Of a DNA stretch of 64,000 bases, positions 30,804 through 41,286 are shown one piece after another. The position numbers were made by a program, and so were the translations under genes. Numbering within the stretch: the stretch's first letter is position 1; every line of letters starts with the position of its first letter. This DNA comes from CAJXVY01 sp031580995 (lineage in GTDB: Bacteria; Actinomycetota; Actinomycetes; Actinomycetales; Microbacteriaceae), in assembly GCA_031580995.1 (NCBI GenBank), contig JAVLCC010000001.1:62001-126000 (forward strand), given 5' to 3'. The notes under the pieces are model-generated. The model saw only the letters and a list, made by a program, of their open reading frames with translations. It was not told where the DNA came from and searched no databases.

Positions 30804-31904
30804 ATGCAATCAAAGAAGGTAATCGTACTCGGCTCCACCGGTTCCATCGGTACTCAGGCTTTGGAAGTCATTGCAGAAAACCCGGATCGGTTTCAACTAG
30901 TTGGAATTGCTGCGGGTAGCAACACTGAGCTGGCGAAAGCTCAGGCAGCAAGCTTTGGGCTTGATCAATCGAGCATTGCTTACGGTTCTGAGCAAGCCTC
31001 GCAGATGGCAATGGATCTTGATGCAGATGTTGTCCTAAATGGCATAACGGGTTCTGTTGGTCTGGGTCCAACCCTTGCCACTTTGGAAAGCGGAAAAACC
31101 CTTGCCCTTGCTAATAAAGAGTCTTTGATTGTTGGTGGGGAGCTGGTGAAGGCGATGGCCTCAGCAGGGCAGATAGTGCCTGTGGATTCTGAACACTCGG
31201 CAATCGCCCAGTGTCTGTGGGCTGGGCAACCCAAAGAAGTTGCCAGATTGATTTTGACTGCAAGTGGGGGACCATTTAGAGGTTGGAGCAAACAAGAGTT
31301 ACGAGATGTAACCCCAGCTCAAGCTTTAGCTCACCCAACTTGGGTGATGGGGCGGGTTGTGACAACTAATTCGGCCACCTTGGTAAATAAGGGGCTAGAG
31401 CTAATTGAGGCACATTTATTATTCGATGTCGAATTTGAAAAAATTGCGATAACTGTTCATCCACAGTCAATTGTTCACTCGATGGTTGAGTTTATAGACG
31501 GATCCACAATTGCCCAGTGCTCACCTCCAGACATGAGATTGCCAATTGCCCTTGGAATGAGTTGGCCCGAGCGCACCCCGGGTGCTGTCGCCAGCCTAGA
31601 TTTCAGCTCAAGTCAAAATTGGCAGTTCGAGCCTTTAGATGAGCAGGTGTTTAGCGCTGTCAGAATTGCAAGACAGGTAGGGATGGCCGGTAAAACCTAT
31701 CCAGCTGTGTATAACGCCAGCAACGAGCAAGCGGTGGAGGCATTTCACGAGGGTCGAATCGGATTTTTACAGATTACAGAAATTATTGAGAGCACCATTG
31801 AGGCACATTCCTTAGATTCTGAAATGAGTCTTGAGGGAGTTTTGGATGCAGAGCGCTGGGCCCGCGAATTCGCCGATGGCCTAATTGACCAAATTAACAG
31901 CTAG
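30804..31904 (+). CDS. dxr: 1-deoxy-D-xylulose 5-phosphate reductoisomerase
   Basis: Dxr converts DXP to 2-C-methyl-erythritol 4-phosphate with NADPH, the committed step of the MEP isoprenoid route. The 366 residues show the NADPH-binding VLGSTGSIGTQALEVI at the N-terminus, LANKESLIVGG, the metal-binding VDSEHSAIAQC and LTASGGPFRG in the substrate loop. It is followed by the S2P protease and ispG in the common actinobacterial order dxr-rseP-ispG. Confidence 0.95.
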   Translation: MQSKKVIVLGSTGSIGTQALEVIAENPDRFQLVGIAAGSNTELAKAQAASFGLDQSSIAYGSEQASQMAMDLDADVVLNGITGSVGLGPTLATLESGKTLALANKESLIVGGELVKAMASAGQIVPVDSEHSAIAQCLWAGQPKEVARLILTASGGPFRGWSKQELRDVTPAQALAHPTWVMGRVVTTNSATLVNKGLELIEAHLLFDVEFEKIAITVHPQSIVHSMVEFIDGSTIAQCSPPDMRLPIALGMSWPERTPGAVASLDFSSSQNWQFEPLDEQVFSAVRIARQVGMAGKTYPAVYNASNEQAVEAFHEGRIGFLQITEIIESTIEAHSLDSEMSLEGVLDAERWAREFADGLIDQINS

Positions 31905-31923
31905 CCAGAGTATCGTTTCAATC

Positions 31924-33237
31924 GTGGAGAGCATTTATTACATCCTTGGAATAGCTTTTATGGTGATTGGGCTGGCCATTTCAATTGGCTTGCACGAATT
32001 AGGTCACCTTATTCCCGCCAAACTTTTTGGTGTTCGTGTGAAGCAATACATGATCGGTTTTGGCCCCACCGTTTGGTCAAGGCAAAAAGGTGAAACCGAG
32101 TATGGAATTAAGGGCATTCCGCTTGGTGGTTATATCTCCATGATTGGCATGTTTCCTCCAGAGAAGGAGGGAAAAAAAGCTCGGCTTTTTCAATCTTCAA
32201 TCCAGCAGGCTCGTGATGAGCACCTGGGTGAAATATCTGAAGAGGATAAGGGCAGAGAGTTTTATCGCCTGAGTGTTCCCAAAAAATTAATCGTCATGCT
32301 CGGTGGACCATTTATGAATTTCTTGCTGGGGATGGTGCTAATCATGTCCGCACTGAGCTTCATCGGCTCCCCGCAGCTTTCGATGAGTATCAACCAGGTT
32401 TTGCCTTGCGTCCAAGGAAGTGGACCAGAGGGCGAGTGTCAAGCAGGAGACCCAGAATCACCTGCCTTGGAAGCGGGATTTGAAGCGGGAGACACGGTTA
32501 CCGCCGTGAACGGCGCACAGGTCTCCAGCTGGGATGAAGCAATTGAGCGAATGAATGTTCAGCCCGGAAGCGCAGTTGCAGTTGAAGTTGATAGAAACGG
32601 TGAGTCAACATCACTGGTTGTTACCCCGGTTTGGATTGAAAGAGCAGTCTTTGATTCGGAAACCTCAGAGTTGATTCGAGATGAGAGTGGAAACCCAGTC
32701 ACTGAACTCAGGCCGTTTCTGGGGGTCAGGCTGGAATCAGACCTGACACCAATGTCTCTGGGAGATTCTTTTGCCATGGGCATCGATGCCACCGGCAGTG
32801 TTTTTGAGCTGGTGCTGCAACTTCCACAAAATTTGGCCGAAGTATTTATTTCAACCTTTGGACCCGAGGAGCGAAACCCGAATGGTCCAATATCTATTTT
32901 GGGAGTCGCCCAAATCTCAGGTGAGATTGCCTCAAGCGATCAAGCCAGCTTCGAAGCAAGAGTGGGTAGCGGGTTATTGATTATGGGAAGTTTAAACTTT
33001 GCTCTTTTTGTATTCAACCTGATTCCCCTATTGCCCCTGGATGGCGGGCACGCCGCCGGAGCTATCTATGAGGGGCTAAAACGGAGAACCTTTAAATCCT
33101 TTGGCAAAAAAGATCCGGGCCCGGTTGACACCGCAAAAATGATTCCTGTCGCCTACGGAGTGTGGGCTTTGCTAATGGGAACAGGACTTCTTTTGATAGT
33201 TGCCGATATCGTTAATCCAATATCAATTTTCGGATAG
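31924..33237 (+). CDS. rseP: Site-2 protease (RseP/M50 family)
   Basis: An intramembrane zinc metalloprotease that cleaves membrane-spanning substrates such as anti-sigma factors or signal-peptide remnants. The zinc motif HELGH is in the first membrane helix and the third ligand lies in LLPLDGGHAAG near the C-terminus. A PDZ domain (about residues 170-240) precedes an atypical acidic segment. I favour the GTG at 31924, just after the dxr stop (437 residues); an in-frame start at 31885 inside dxr is possible. The substrate may include the anchored sigma partner at 23920, which is speculation. Confidence 0.9.
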   Translation: MESIYYILGIAFMVIGLAISIGLHELGHLIPAKLFGVRVKQYMIGFGPTVWSRQKGETEYGIKGIPLGGYISMIGMFPPEKEGKKARLFQSSIQQARDEHLGEISEEDKGREFYRLSVPKKLIVMLGGPFMNFLLGMVLIMSALSFIGSPQLSMSINQVLPCVQGSGPEGECQAGDPESPALEAGFEAGDTVTAVNGAQVSSWDEAIERMNVQPGSAVAVEVDRNGESTSLVVTPVWIERAVFDSETSELIRDESGNPVTELRPFLGVRLESDLTPMSLGDSFAMGIDATGSVFELVLQLPQNLAEVFISTFGPEERNPNGPISILGVAQISGEIASSDQASFEARVGSGLLIMGSLNFALFVFNLIPLLPLDGGHAAGAIYEGLKRRTFKSFGKKDPGPVDTAKMIPVAYGVWALLMGTGLLLIVADIVNPISIFG

Positions 33238-33262
33238 GAACAGTTCCGGGCTGTGTGCTGTT

Positions 33263-33268
33263 TATCCT
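33263..33268 (+). promoter_or_regulatory. Possible -10 element of ispG
   Basis: TATCCT in the 58-bp gap before ispG. It would give a leader of about 20 nt that contains the GAAGGA Shine-Dalgarno at 33285-33290. Confidence 0.3.
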
Positions 33269-33295
33269 TAAGTCAGAAAACTACGAAGGAATGTA

Positions 33296-34453
33296 ATGCC
33301 AGCAGTTAATCTTGGTCTCCCAAAATCCCCACCACCAACATTGGCTGAACGTCGAAAGACCAGGCAGATCATGGTGGGTAATGTTCCAGTGGGTTCCGAT
33401 GCACAGATCAGCGTGCAGTCCATGACCACAACTCAGACCACTGACATCAACGGAACCCTTCAGCAAATTGCCGAGCTAACGGCGAGTGGTTGTGACATAG
33501 TTCGGGTTGCATGTCCAACTCAAGATGATGCTGATGTGTTGCACGTGATTGCTAAGAAGAGCCAAATACCTGTCATTGCCGATATTCACTTTCAGCCCAA
33601 ATATGTTTTCCAAGCAATCGACGCCGGTTGCGGGGCTGTTCGCGTGAATCCTGGAAACATCAAAAAATTTGATGACAAAGTTGGCGAGATTGCAAAAGCC
33701 GCTAAGGATGCGGGTGTCTCATTACGGATTGGTGTGAATGCGGGTTCATTAGATCCAAGGCTTTTGGAGAAATATGGAAAACCAACTCCCGAGGCACTGG
33801 TTGAATCAGCAGTTTGGGAGGCAAGTCTTTTTGAAGAGCACGATTTCCACGATTTCAAGATTTCTGTCAAGCACAACGACCCAGTAGTGATGGTGAAGGC
33901 CTATGAACTGCTTGCCGAGCGAGGTGATTGGCCTTTGCACCTTGGTGTAACTGAAGCTGGACCAGCTTTTCAAGGAACCATTAAAAGCTCTGTTGCTTTT
34001 GGCTCACTTCTATCAAAGGGCATCGGTGACACCATTCGAGTTTCCCTCTCTGCGCCTCCAGTTGAAGAAATCAAGGTCGGAAACCAGATTTTGGAATCTT
34101 TGAATCTAAGACCAAGAAAACTCGAAATTGTTTCCTGCCCATCTTGTGGGAGAGCTCAGGTGGATGTTTATAAATTGGCCGATGATGTAACTGCTGGCTT
34201 GGAGCACTTGACGGTTCCAATCCGTGTTGCCGTTATGGGTTGCGTTGTAAACGGCCCAGGTGAAGCACGAGAAGCAGACCTGGGTGTTGCCAGCGGAAAT
34301 GGCAAGGGTCAGATTTTTGTGAAAGGCGAAGTCATCAAAACAGTTCCAGAAGATGAAATCGTGCAGACACTGATTGATGAGGCAAACCGAATTGCTGCTG
34401 ACATGGACGTGGCAGAAATTGGTTCTCCGCAGATCGAGGTCCAGGGAGAATAA
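33296..34453 (+). CDS. ispG: 4-hydroxy-3-methylbut-2-enyl diphosphate synthase (flavodoxin)
   Basis: IspG (GcpE) converts MEcPP to HMBPP, the penultimate MEP-pathway step, using a [4Fe-4S] cluster. The cluster ligands are visible in [11 protein letters not shown] and [11 protein letters not shown]; the N-terminal part is a TIM barrel with [12 protein letters not shown] and VRVNPGN. At 385 residues it is of usual length. A GAAGGA Shine-Dalgarno precedes the ATG. The gene works in the same pathway as dxr two genes upstream. Confidence 0.95.
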   Translation: MPAVNLGLPKSPPPTLAERRKTRQIMVGNVPVGSDAQISVQSMTTTQTTDINGTLQQIAELTASGCDIVRVACPTQDDADVLHVIAKKSQIPVIADIHFQPKYVFQAIDAGCGAVRVNPGNIKKFDDKVGEIAKAAKDAGVSLRIGVNAGSLDPRLLEKYGKPTPEALVESAVWEASLFEEHDFHDFKISVKHNDPVVMVKAYELLAERGDWPLHLGVTEAGPAFQGTIKSSVAFGSLLSKGIGDTIRVSLSAPPVEEIKVGNQILESLNLRPRKLEIVSCPSCGRAQVDVYKLADDVTAGLEHLTVPIRVAVMGCVVNGPGEAREADLGVASGNGKGQIFVKGEVIKTVPEDEIVQTLIDEANRIAADMDVAEIGSPQIEVQGE

Positions 34454-34459
34454 GCAAGC

Positions 34460-34465
34460 TAACAT
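34460..34465 (+). promoter_or_regulatory. -10 element of proS (leaderless type)
   Basis: TAACAT, 7 nt before the ATG at 34473. It supports that ATG over the in-frame ATG at 34467, which lies only 1 nt after the hexamer and could not be on a transcript made from it. Confidence 0.5.
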
Positions 34466-34472
34466 TATGCTC

Positions 34473-36236
34473 ATGCCTATTCGCTTGAGCACATTGTTTT
34501 TCAGATCCCTTCGTGAAGACCCGGTAGAGGCAGATGTCAATAGCCATAAGCTTTTACTGAGAGCAAGCTATATCCGAAGAGCTGCGCCCGGAATCTATTC
34601 GTGGTTGCCTCTGGGGTTGATGGTCCTAGACAAAATAGAGACCATTGTGCGCGAGGAAATGGCCAATGCTGGAGCTCAGGAGGTTCATTTCCCAGCCCTT
34701 TTACCTAAAGAGCCATATGAGGAAACTGGTCGCTGGGAAGAATACGGCGATAACATTTTTAGGCTGCAAGACCGCAAAAAAGCAGATTATTTATTGGCGC
34801 CAACCCATGAAGAGGTTTTCACCCTGTTGGTAAAAGATCTTTATTCAAGTTATAAAGACCTCCCATTGCAGCTTTATCAAATTCAAACAAAGTATCGCGA
34901 TGAAGCCCGTCCCAGAGCGGGGCTGTTGCGAGGTCGCGAGTTCATTATGAAAGATGCCTACAGCTTCGATGTTGATGATGCTGGATTAGAAATTTCCTAC
35001 CAATCCCAGAGAGATGCCTACGAAAGAGTGTTTCAGAGGCTAGGACTTGAATACGTGATTTGTGCCGCAGATGCAGGGGCAATGGGCGGATCCAAATCTG
35101 AAGAGTTTTTAGCACCCAGTGAAATAGGTGAAGATACATTTGTTAGATCTCAAGCAGGCTTTGCAGCCAATGTTGAAGCGGTGAGATTCACACCTTCAGA
35201 AAAGATTGACTCCAGCAATATTCCTGCGGCCGAGGTGCACGATTCACCTAACACTCCAACAATTGCCACTCTGGTCGATTTTGCCAACAAAAACGTCTCT
35301 CGCCACCCAGACGGTGAATTTACCGCCGCCGACACTTTGAAAAATGTTGTCTTGAAATTAGTGAATCCCGATGGCAAGACTCGCTTGGTGGTTGTGGGTC
35401 TCCCTGGGGATAGAGACGTAGATCAAAAAAGAGCAGAGGCCTGGTTTGGTGTGGATGTTGAGCAAGCAGAGGCTGAGGATTTCGAAAAACACCCGGGATT
35501 GGTAAAGGGCTATATCGGGCCTACAAAAAACGGCAAGCAGTTTTTGGGATTGGAAGCAGAGTCCAAGATTGAGTACCTGTTAGACCCCAGGGTCGCAGAG
35601 GGTTCTCACTGGGTAACTGGAGCAAATGAAGATCAGAAGCATGTTTTCAATTTGGTTTACGGCCGAGATTTTCAAGCCGACGGGATTGCCGATATAGCTA
35701 ACATCATGGCTGGGGACCCAGCTCCGGATGGAAGTGGAGAGTTGGAACTTGCCAGAGGAATCGAGATTGGTCACGTTTTCCAGCTGGGTAGAAAATACGC
35801 TGAGGCACTAGGTCTAAAAGTTTTGGATGAGAATGGAAAGCTAGTGACTGTCACCATGGGTTCCTACGGAATCGGAGTGACAAGAATCATGGCTGTGTTA
35901 GCCGAAGAGAATCAGGATGAGAAGGGCCTTATTTGGCCTGAGAGCGTTTCTCCTGCAGATGTTCATGTGCTGGCCGCAGGTAAAGACGAAAAAGTATTTG
36001 AAGTGGCCGAAAAGCTGACCGCTGATTTGGAAGCTTCTGGCAAAACTGTTTTGATTGACGATCGCCCAAAGCTGAGTCCTGGGGTCAAATTTGCGGATGC
36101 TGAACTAATCGGAATACCCAAAATCCTCATCATTGGCAAGGGTCTAGCCGATGGAGAAGTGGAAATTTGGGACAGAGCGACAAATAACCGCCAGTCAGTG
36201 GGAGTAGAATCAGCAGTTGAGCAGCTGCTTAGCTAG
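34473..36236 (+). CDS. proS: Prolyl-tRNA synthetase
   Basis: A class II synthetase (587 residues) charging tRNA-Pro. The catalytic domain shows [13 protein letters not shown] and [11 protein letters not shown] (motif 1 area), [17 protein letters not shown] (motif 2) and [12 protein letters not shown] (motif 3). Roughly residues 220-400 form the INS editing domain that removes misactivated alanine, and the end is the anticodon-binding domain. The start [17 protein letters not shown] matches the family pattern. A longer open frame running back into ispG is not supported. Confidence 0.95.
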   Translation: MPIRLSTLFFRSLREDPVEADVNSHKLLLRASYIRRAAPGIYSWLPLGLMVLDKIETIVREEMANAGAQEVHFPALLPKEPYEETGRWEEYGDNIFRLQDRKKADYLLAPTHEEVFTLLVKDLYSSYKDLPLQLYQIQTKYRDEARPRAGLLRGREFIMKDAYSFDVDDAGLEISYQSQRDAYERVFQRLGLEYVICAADAGAMGGSKSEEFLAPSEIGEDTFVRSQAGFAANVEAVRFTPSEKIDSSNIPAAEVHDSPNTPTIATLVDFANKNVSRHPDGEFTAADTLKNVVLKLVNPDGKTRLVVVGLPGDRDVDQKRAEAWFGVDVEQAEAEDFEKHPGLVKGYIGPTKNGKQFLGLEAESKIEYLLDPRVAEGSHWVTGANEDQKHVFNLVYGRDFQADGIADIANIMAGDPAPDGSGELELARGIEIGHVFQLGRKYAEALGLKVLDENGKLVTVTMGSYGIGVTRIMAVLAEENQDEKGLIWPESVSPADVHVLAAGKDEKVFEVAEKLTADLEASGKTVLIDDRPKLSPGVKFADAELIGIPKILIIGKGLADGEVEIWDRATNNRQSVGVESAVEQLLS

Positions 36237-36249
36237 CCGGAGGTGAAAA

Positions 36250-37227
36250 TTGGATATTGATCTGAGCGTTTTGAGGATGCTCGAACGGGAAAAAGAAATC
36301 CCGTTTGAAGACCTTGTCCAAATTATTGAATCCGCCATTCTGGCAGCTTATTTTCGGCATGTGGGCAATCACGATGTTGGCCCCAGGGCACATCTTGATC
36401 GCAAAACCGGCGAAGTTACGATTTTCAACCAAACCTTTGATGAGGAAGGTGAAGTCGTATCTGAAGAAGATGTCACTCCAACTGATTTTGGCAGGGTGGC
36501 GGCATATGCTGCGAAGCAGGTAATTGCTCAGAGAATGCGTCAAATTTCAGATGATGGTCTGATGGGGGAGTTCAAAGCTCGCGAGGGAGACATCGTCACC
36601 GGCACCATCCAGCAGGGAAGCAGACCCTACATGGTGCACGTAGATTTGGGACCCGTCGAAGCGCAGATGAGTCCCGAGGAACAAGTTCCGGGTGAAGATT
36701 ACTCGCACGGAAAGCGCATCAGGGTAATCATCACCCAGGTCAAGAAAGGGCCGACAGGTCCGCAGGTTTCAGTTTCCAGGACCCACCCAAATTTGGTCAG
36801 GAAGTTATTCGAGTTAGAAGTGCCAGAAATTGCAGATGGAGTTGTTGAGATTACCTCCATTGCTCGAGAGGCTGGTCACCGTTCAAAGATTTCAGTTCGA
36901 GCAAACGACCCATCCGTGAATGCCAAGGGAGCTTGCATTGGCGAGCTTGGTCAGCGAGTTCGAGCAGTGATGGCGGATCTGAATGATGAAAAAATCGACG
37001 TTGTTGATTACAAAGAGGACCTAGCTGAGTTTGTGGCGCAAGCCCTGAGTCCCGCTCGGGTTTCTAGCTCATTTGTTATCGATCAGGAGATTGGCGCAGT
37101 CAGAGTCTTGGTGCCAGATTTCCAGTTATCACTGGCAATTGGACGCGAGGGTCAAAACGCCCGATTGGCAGCAAAGCTCACCGGAGCAAAAATCGATATC
37201 CAACCAGATAGCGTTTTAGAGGATTAG
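36250..37227 (+). CDS. nusA: Transcription termination/antitermination protein NusA
   Basis: NusA modulates RNA polymerase pausing, termination and antitermination. The 325 residues comprise the N-terminal polymerase-binding domain, an S1 domain (GDIVTGTIQQG, about residues 112-180) and two KH domains (CIGELGQRVRAVM and IGREGQNARLAAKL). The TTG start follows a strong GGAGGTGA Shine-Dalgarno at 36239-36246, 3 nt before the TTG. The rimP gene that usually precedes nusA is absent here; proS ends only 13 nt upstream. Confidence 0.93.
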   Translation: MDIDLSVLRMLEREKEIPFEDLVQIIESAILAAYFRHVGNHDVGPRAHLDRKTGEVTIFNQTFDEEGEVVSEEDVTPTDFGRVAAYAAKQVIAQRMRQISDDGLMGEFKAREGDIVTGTIQQGSRPYMVHVDLGPVEAQMSPEEQVPGEDYSHGKRIRVIITQVKKGPTGPQVSVSRTHPNLVRKLFELEVPEIADGVVEITSIAREAGHRSKISVRANDPSVNAKGACIGELGQRVRAVMADLNDEKIDVVDYKEDLAEFVAQALSPARVSSSFVIDQEIGAVRVLVPDFQLSLAIGREGQNARLAAKLTGAKIDIQPDSVLED

Positions 37228-37233
37228 CAAGGT

Positions 37234-37261
37234 TTGCTTGTTGAGCATTAGGGGCTAGACT
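37234..37261 (+). promoter_or_regulatory. Promoter of infB
   Basis: TTGCTT, a 16-nt spacer and TAGACT form a recognisable -35/-10 pair just after the nusA stop. It predicts transcription from about 37268 and a leader of about 127 nt. Confidence 0.5.
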
Positions 37262-37267
37262 TGAGGC

Positions 37268-37394
37268 TCCTGAGGTTTCAGGAAGAGAGATAGGCAAGAA
37301 AAGATGCTGGCAAAACGATGAGTTGCTCAAAGTGAGTGCGATCAACTAGCAATGGCCTGCCCTGACCGAGGGTTGGCCTCGGACAGGAGAAATT
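37268..37394 (+). ncRNA. Structured 5' leader of infB (candidate cis-regulatory RNA)
   Basis: Three local hairpins are visible: 37268-37283 (TCCTGA, loop GGTT, TCAGGA), 37321-37347 (AGTTG with nested CTCA/TGAG, closing with CAACT), and 37361-37387 (CCTG-A-CCGAGG, loop GTTGG, CCTCGG-A-CAGG, ten pairs around one A/A mismatch). The last stem runs into the Shine-Dalgarno AGGAG at 37385-37389, which lies 5 nt before the TTG start, so it could limit ribosome access. The leader occupies the place where ylxR is often found between nusA and infB. No known RNA family is claimed. Confidence 0.5.
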
Positions 37395-40007
37395 TTGGCG
37401 CTTCCACGCGTTTACGACATAGCCAAGGAATTGGGAATAGACACCAAAGTCGCCCTGGCTAAATTAGAAGAGCTCGGTGAGTATGTAAAAAGCGGTTCAT
37501 CAACAATCGCACCACCGGTAGCAAAAAGACTTAGAGACGCCTTCCCAAAGGCTGAATCCAAGGCAAAGACCTCGGAAAAATCAACAACCGCAAAGGCTAA
37601 ACCCGGCCCAGCGAAACCAGCTGCTGCTAAACCAGGTCCCGCTAAAGCGGAACCCGAGAAACAAGCCCCCGAAGAACCTCTGGAGCAGAAACCAGCAGCC
37701 CAAGATAAAGAGGAAAAGCCAGGGAGTTCTGCTCCTAAGCCAAGTGCTGCTGGAGCATCAGCACCGAAGGCACCCACATCCGGTGCCCCAAGAAGAGGAA
37801 ATAACCCGTTTAGTTCCAACCAGGGCATGGGTATTCCAAGACCAATGGCCAAGCCGGGTGGGAATAACCCTTACTCAGGTGCTCAGACAGACAAGCAACC
37901 TAAGTCGACCAGGCCAACTAAACCAGCGACTGATGGAAAGCCAACAGGCGATAGGCCTCAGTCCAGGCCAAAGCCCGGTGGCGCTCCAGGTGCTGGAGGC
38001 GGCGCTCCATTCGGTGGTGCACCAGGCGCTAAGCCAGGATTCGCTGGTCGCGGACGAGGTGGTCGCGGAGCGGGAACTGCGGGAGCTTTTGGTAAAGGTG
38101 GATCGAGAGGTAAATCTCGTAAGTCGAAGAGAACAAAGCGCGAAGAATTTGAGCAGCGTCAAGCGCCATCGATCGGTGGCGCGGTTGTTCCAAGAGGAGA
38201 TGGCGAAACTCTAATCAGGCTTCGTCGCGGAGCAAGCTTGCAAGACTTCGCAGACAAAATTGATGCGAATGCTGGGCAGTTAATCACTGTTTTGTTCCAC
38301 CTCGGAGAGATGGCTACCGCTACCGCATCTTTGGATGAAGACACCTTCCAGATTCTGGGTGAAGAGCTTGGTTATAAAATCCAGGTGGTAAGTCCTGAGG
38401 ATGAAGAGCGAGAGCTATTCGAAGGCTTCGGTTTGGATATCTCAACCGATATCGAGGAAGAAGATTCGGAAGACCTGTTGCCAAGGCCTCCGGTTGTAAC
38501 CGTTATGGGTCACGTTGATCACGGTAAGACGAAACTGCTGGACTCAGTTCGGTTGGCAAATGTGGTTGATGACGAGGCTGGTGGAATTACCCAGCACATT
38601 GGTGCCTACCAGGTTCACACAACTCACGACAGCAAAGATCGCGCCATTACCTTCATTGACACCCCGGGTCACGAGGCTTTTACCGCCATGCGTGCCAGGG
38701 GAACCAAGGTAACCGATATTGCAATTTTGGTAGTGGCAGCCGATGACGGGGTAATGCCTCAGACCATTGAAGCTCTGAACCACGCCAAGGCAGCCGAGGT
38801 GCCAATTGTGGTAGCCGTTAACAAGGTTGATAAAGAAGGTGCTAACCCTGCAAAGATTCGTCAGCAGCTAACAGAGTTTGACTTAGTTGCCGAGGAATAC
38901 GGTGGCGATGTCATGTATGTGGATGTTTCTGCCTTGAAAAATCAGGGTATGACCGAGCTTTTGGATGCTGTGCTGTTGACCGCTGACGCCGCATTGGATC
39001 TAAGAGCCAATCCGGATAAGAGTGCCAGGGGTGTTGCCATTGAGGCAAACCTGGACAAGGGTCGAGGATCAGTTGCCACTGTTTTGATTCAGTCTGGAAC
39101 TCTAAAAGTCGGTGACGCCGTTGTTGCAGGTGCCGCCCACGGAAGAGTCCGCGCCATGTTTGACGAGGATGGAAATTCAGTTGAAGTGGCTGGCCCCTCA
39201 AGACCGGTTCAGGTGCTTGGTTTGCAAAGTGTTCCCAAAGCTGGTGACACATTCGTTGTCGCTGAAGACGAGCGCCAGGCCAGACAGATTGCCGAGAAGC
39301 GAGAAGCAGCAGACAGAAATGCACTGCTGGCCAGAAGCCGCAAGCGACTATCACTGGAGGACTTCACAAAGGCTCTTGAAGAGGGCAAGGTTGAGAGCCT
39401 GAACTTGATTATCAAGGGTGACGTTTCTGGTGCTGTTGAGGCATTGGAAGACAGTCTTCTGCAGATTGATGTCGATGACAGTGTTGCGCTGAGAATCATT
39501 CACCGAGGTGTTGGTTCAATTACCGAGAGTGATGTGAACCTCGCAACTGTCGATAACGCCATCATTATTGGCTTTAACACCAGGCCCGATGTGAAAGCCA
39601 AGGAGAAAGCTGACAGAGAAGGCGTCGATATACGTCACTACACGGTTATCTACAACGCACTGGATGACATCGAATCTGCGCTGAAGGGAATGCTGAAACC
39701 TGAGTATGAAGAGGTTCAGCTGGGAACCGCAGAGGTCAGGGAGATATTCAAATCTTCAAAGGCCGGAATGATTGCTGGTTCCTATGTCAGAAGTGGTCTT
39801 ATCAGAAGAAATTCGATGGCAAGAGTTACTCGAAACGGCGAGATGCTGGCAGAGGGTCTAAAGGTTGAATCCTTGAAGAGGTTCAAAGACGATGCCACCG
39901 AGGTGAAAGCCGATTATGAGTGTGGAATTGGCTTGGGTGATTTCAAAGACTTACAAATTGATGATGTCATCGAAACATATGAGATGCAGGAGAAGCCGAG
40001 GGTCTAA
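37395..40007 (+). CDS. infB: Translation initiation factor IF-2
   Basis: IF-2 is the GTPase that brings fMet-tRNA to the 30S subunit and aids subunit joining. The 870 residues have a short N-terminal helical domain, then a low-complexity Pro/Ala/Lys/Gly-rich region to about residue 240 typical of actinobacteria, a G domain with G1 GHVDHGKT, G3 [15 protein letters not shown] and G4 NKVDK, and domains II-IV. The TTG start is supported by AGGAG 5 nt upstream. Its stop overlaps the ATG of rbfA. Confidence 0.96.
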   Translation: MALPRVYDIAKELGIDTKVALAKLEELGEYVKSGSSTIAPPVAKRLRDAFPKAESKAKTSEKSTTAKAKPGPAKPAAAKPGPAKAEPEKQAPEEPLEQKPAAQDKEEKPGSSAPKPSAAGASAPKAPTSGAPRRGNNPFSSNQGMGIPRPMAKPGGNNPYSGAQTDKQPKSTRPTKPATDGKPTGDRPQSRPKPGGAPGAGGGAPFGGAPGAKPGFAGRGRGGRGAGTAGAFGKGGSRGKSRKSKRTKREEFEQRQAPSIGGAVVPRGDGETLIRLRRGASLQDFADKIDANAGQLITVLFHLGEMATATASLDEDTFQILGEELGYKIQVVSPEDEERELFEGFGLDISTDIEEEDSEDLLPRPPVVTVMGHVDHGKTKLLDSVRLANVVDDEAGGITQHIGAYQVHTTHDSKDRAITFIDTPGHEAFTAMRARGTKVTDIAILVVAADDGVMPQTIEALNHAKAAEVPIVVAVNKVDKEGANPAKIRQQLTEFDLVAEEYGGDVMYVDVSALKNQGMTELLDAVLLTADAALDLRANPDKSARGVAIEANLDKGRGSVATVLIQSGTLKVGDAVVAGAAHGRVRAMFDEDGNSVEVAGPSRPVQVLGLQSVPKAGDTFVVAEDERQARQIAEKREAADRNALLARSRKRLSLEDFTKALEEGKVESLNLIIKGDVSGAVEALEDSLLQIDVDDSVALRIIHRGVGSITESDVNLATVDNAIIIGFNTRPDVKAKEKADREGVDIRHYTVIYNALDDIESALKGMLKPEYEEVQLGTAEVREIFKSSKAGMIAGSYVRSGLIRRNSMARVTRNGEMLAEGLKVESLKRFKDDATEVKADYECGIGLGDFKDLQIDDVIETYEMQEKPRV

Positions 40008-40429
40008 TGGTTGATCACGCTAGGGCTAGAAGACTCTCGGAGCGAATCAAGGTATTGGCTGCGGAGGCTTTGGAGCGAGTTGTGAAAGATCCGGATCTGG
40101 GTTTTGTGACCATAACGGATTGCCACGTAACCCCTGATTTGGCCACCTCTAAGATTTTCTACACAGTGTTTGGCGACGCTGAGCAAAAAGAGCTCTCAGC
40201 TGAAATTTTGGAGAAATACAGGGGTCGGATTCGCAAAGATATCGGCAACCGGCTGGGAATCAAGGTGACCCCAACTGTCGAATTTTTGACTGATGAAATT
40301 CCAGAATCTGCCGCCGCGCTGAATCAATTATTGGCTGAAGCAAAACAGCGCGATGATGATTTGGCCAAAAACGCAAGCAGTGCAAAACCTGCTGGCGAAG
40401 AGGACCCATACAAACATAAGGAAATCTGA
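40007..40429 (+). CDS. rbfA: 30S ribosome-binding factor A
   Basis: RbfA is a KH-fold assembly factor for late 16S rRNA maturation. The 140 residues begin with RARRLSERIKVLAAEALERVVKDPDLGFVTIT and keep the family order of helix, strand and helix; the C-terminal 30 residues are charged and probably disordered. It overlaps infB (TAATG) and truB (TGATG) by one base each, implying coupled translation. Confidence 0.93.
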   Translation: MVDHARARRLSERIKVLAAEALERVVKDPDLGFVTITDCHVTPDLATSKIFYTVFGDAEQKELSAEILEKYRGRIRKDIGNRLGIKVTPTVEFLTDEIPESAAALNQLLAEAKQRDDDLAKNASSAKPAGEEDPYKHKEI

Positions 40430-41286
40430 TGTCCGTTTCGGGCATCGCACTAATTGACAAACCTAAAGGCTTCACCTCGCATGATGCAGTAGCAAAGCTT
40501 CGTGGGGTTTTGGGAACCAGAAAAGTTGGTCACGCGGGAACTTTAGACCCGATGGCAACTGGGCTTTTGGTGATTGGTGTTGGATCTGGAACAAAGTTGA
40601 TGACTTACCTATCTGGTTCGAATAAGTCCTATCAGGCAACGGTGAGATTGGGTCAAACCACCTTCACGGATGATGCCGAAGGAGAGGTAATTGCCCAGGC
40701 CGAGCAGTCTGAACTTGACAGCTTGACTCCAGAAGAAATAAAAACTGTAATTAATTCATTTTTAGGTAAGCAGCAACAGGTTCCAAGCAGGGTGAGCGCA
40801 AAAAAAATTGATGGAAAAAGAGCTTATGACCTTGCAAGAGAGGGTGAGGAATTTGAGCTCAAGGCTGTCGAGGTAGAGATTTCCCGAATTGAATCCAGTC
40901 AACCTAAATTCAATCAACTGATAGATGTTGATATAGCTGTTGACTGCTCTAGTGGAACATTCATTCGGGCTATCGCCAGAGATTTGGGCGAAAAATTGGG
41001 GGTTGGAGCCCATTTGACTGCTTTGCGAAGAACCAAAGTTGGGGATTTCAGCATTGATCAGGCAACCGCAATTGATGAAGCAGCACCCATGAGCATGGTC
41101 GAGGCAGCTAAAAAAATACTTCCAATTATTGAAATTGATAACTCTCAAGAGACTGAGCTGTCGTTCGGGCGGCAATTGGAGATTGAAAGCGATTCAGAAT
41201 TTTTGGCTGCGGTCAACGGGGATAAACTTGTGGCAATTGTTTCTGGTGGAAAAAAAATAAGTCCGAAGACGGTTTTCAATGGTTGA
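40429..41286 (+). CDS. truB: tRNA pseudouridine(55) synthase
   Basis: TruB makes pseudouridine 55 in the T loop of tRNAs. The 285 residues include IDKPKGFTSHD, the catalytic-aspartate motif GHAGTLDPMATGLL, and the RFK-like SYQATVRLG and CSSGTFIRAIARDLG motifs; the C-terminal part has a PUA-like end. It overlaps both neighbours, with the next gene starting 8 nt before its stop. Confidence 0.94.
   Translation: MSVSGIALIDKPKGFTSHDAVAKLRGVLGTRKVGHAGTLDPMATGLLVIGVGSGTKLMTYLSGSNKSYQATVRLGQTTFTDDAEGEVIAQAEQSELDSLTPEEIKTVINSFLGKQQQVPSRVSAKKIDGKRAYDLAREGEEFELKAVEVEISRIESSQPKFNQLIDVDIAVDCSSGTFIRAIARDLGEKLGVGAHLTALRRTKVGDFSIDQATAIDEAAPMSMVEAAKKILPIIEIDNSQETELSFGRQLEIESDSEFLAAVNGDKLVAIVSGGKKISPKTVFNG

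Noticed and set aside
37412..38214. Long open frames on both strands inside the N-terminal part of infB
   Set aside because: They arise from the low-complexity Pro/Ala/Lys/Gly-rich region of IF-2; their translations are themselves low complexity with no start-site signals.
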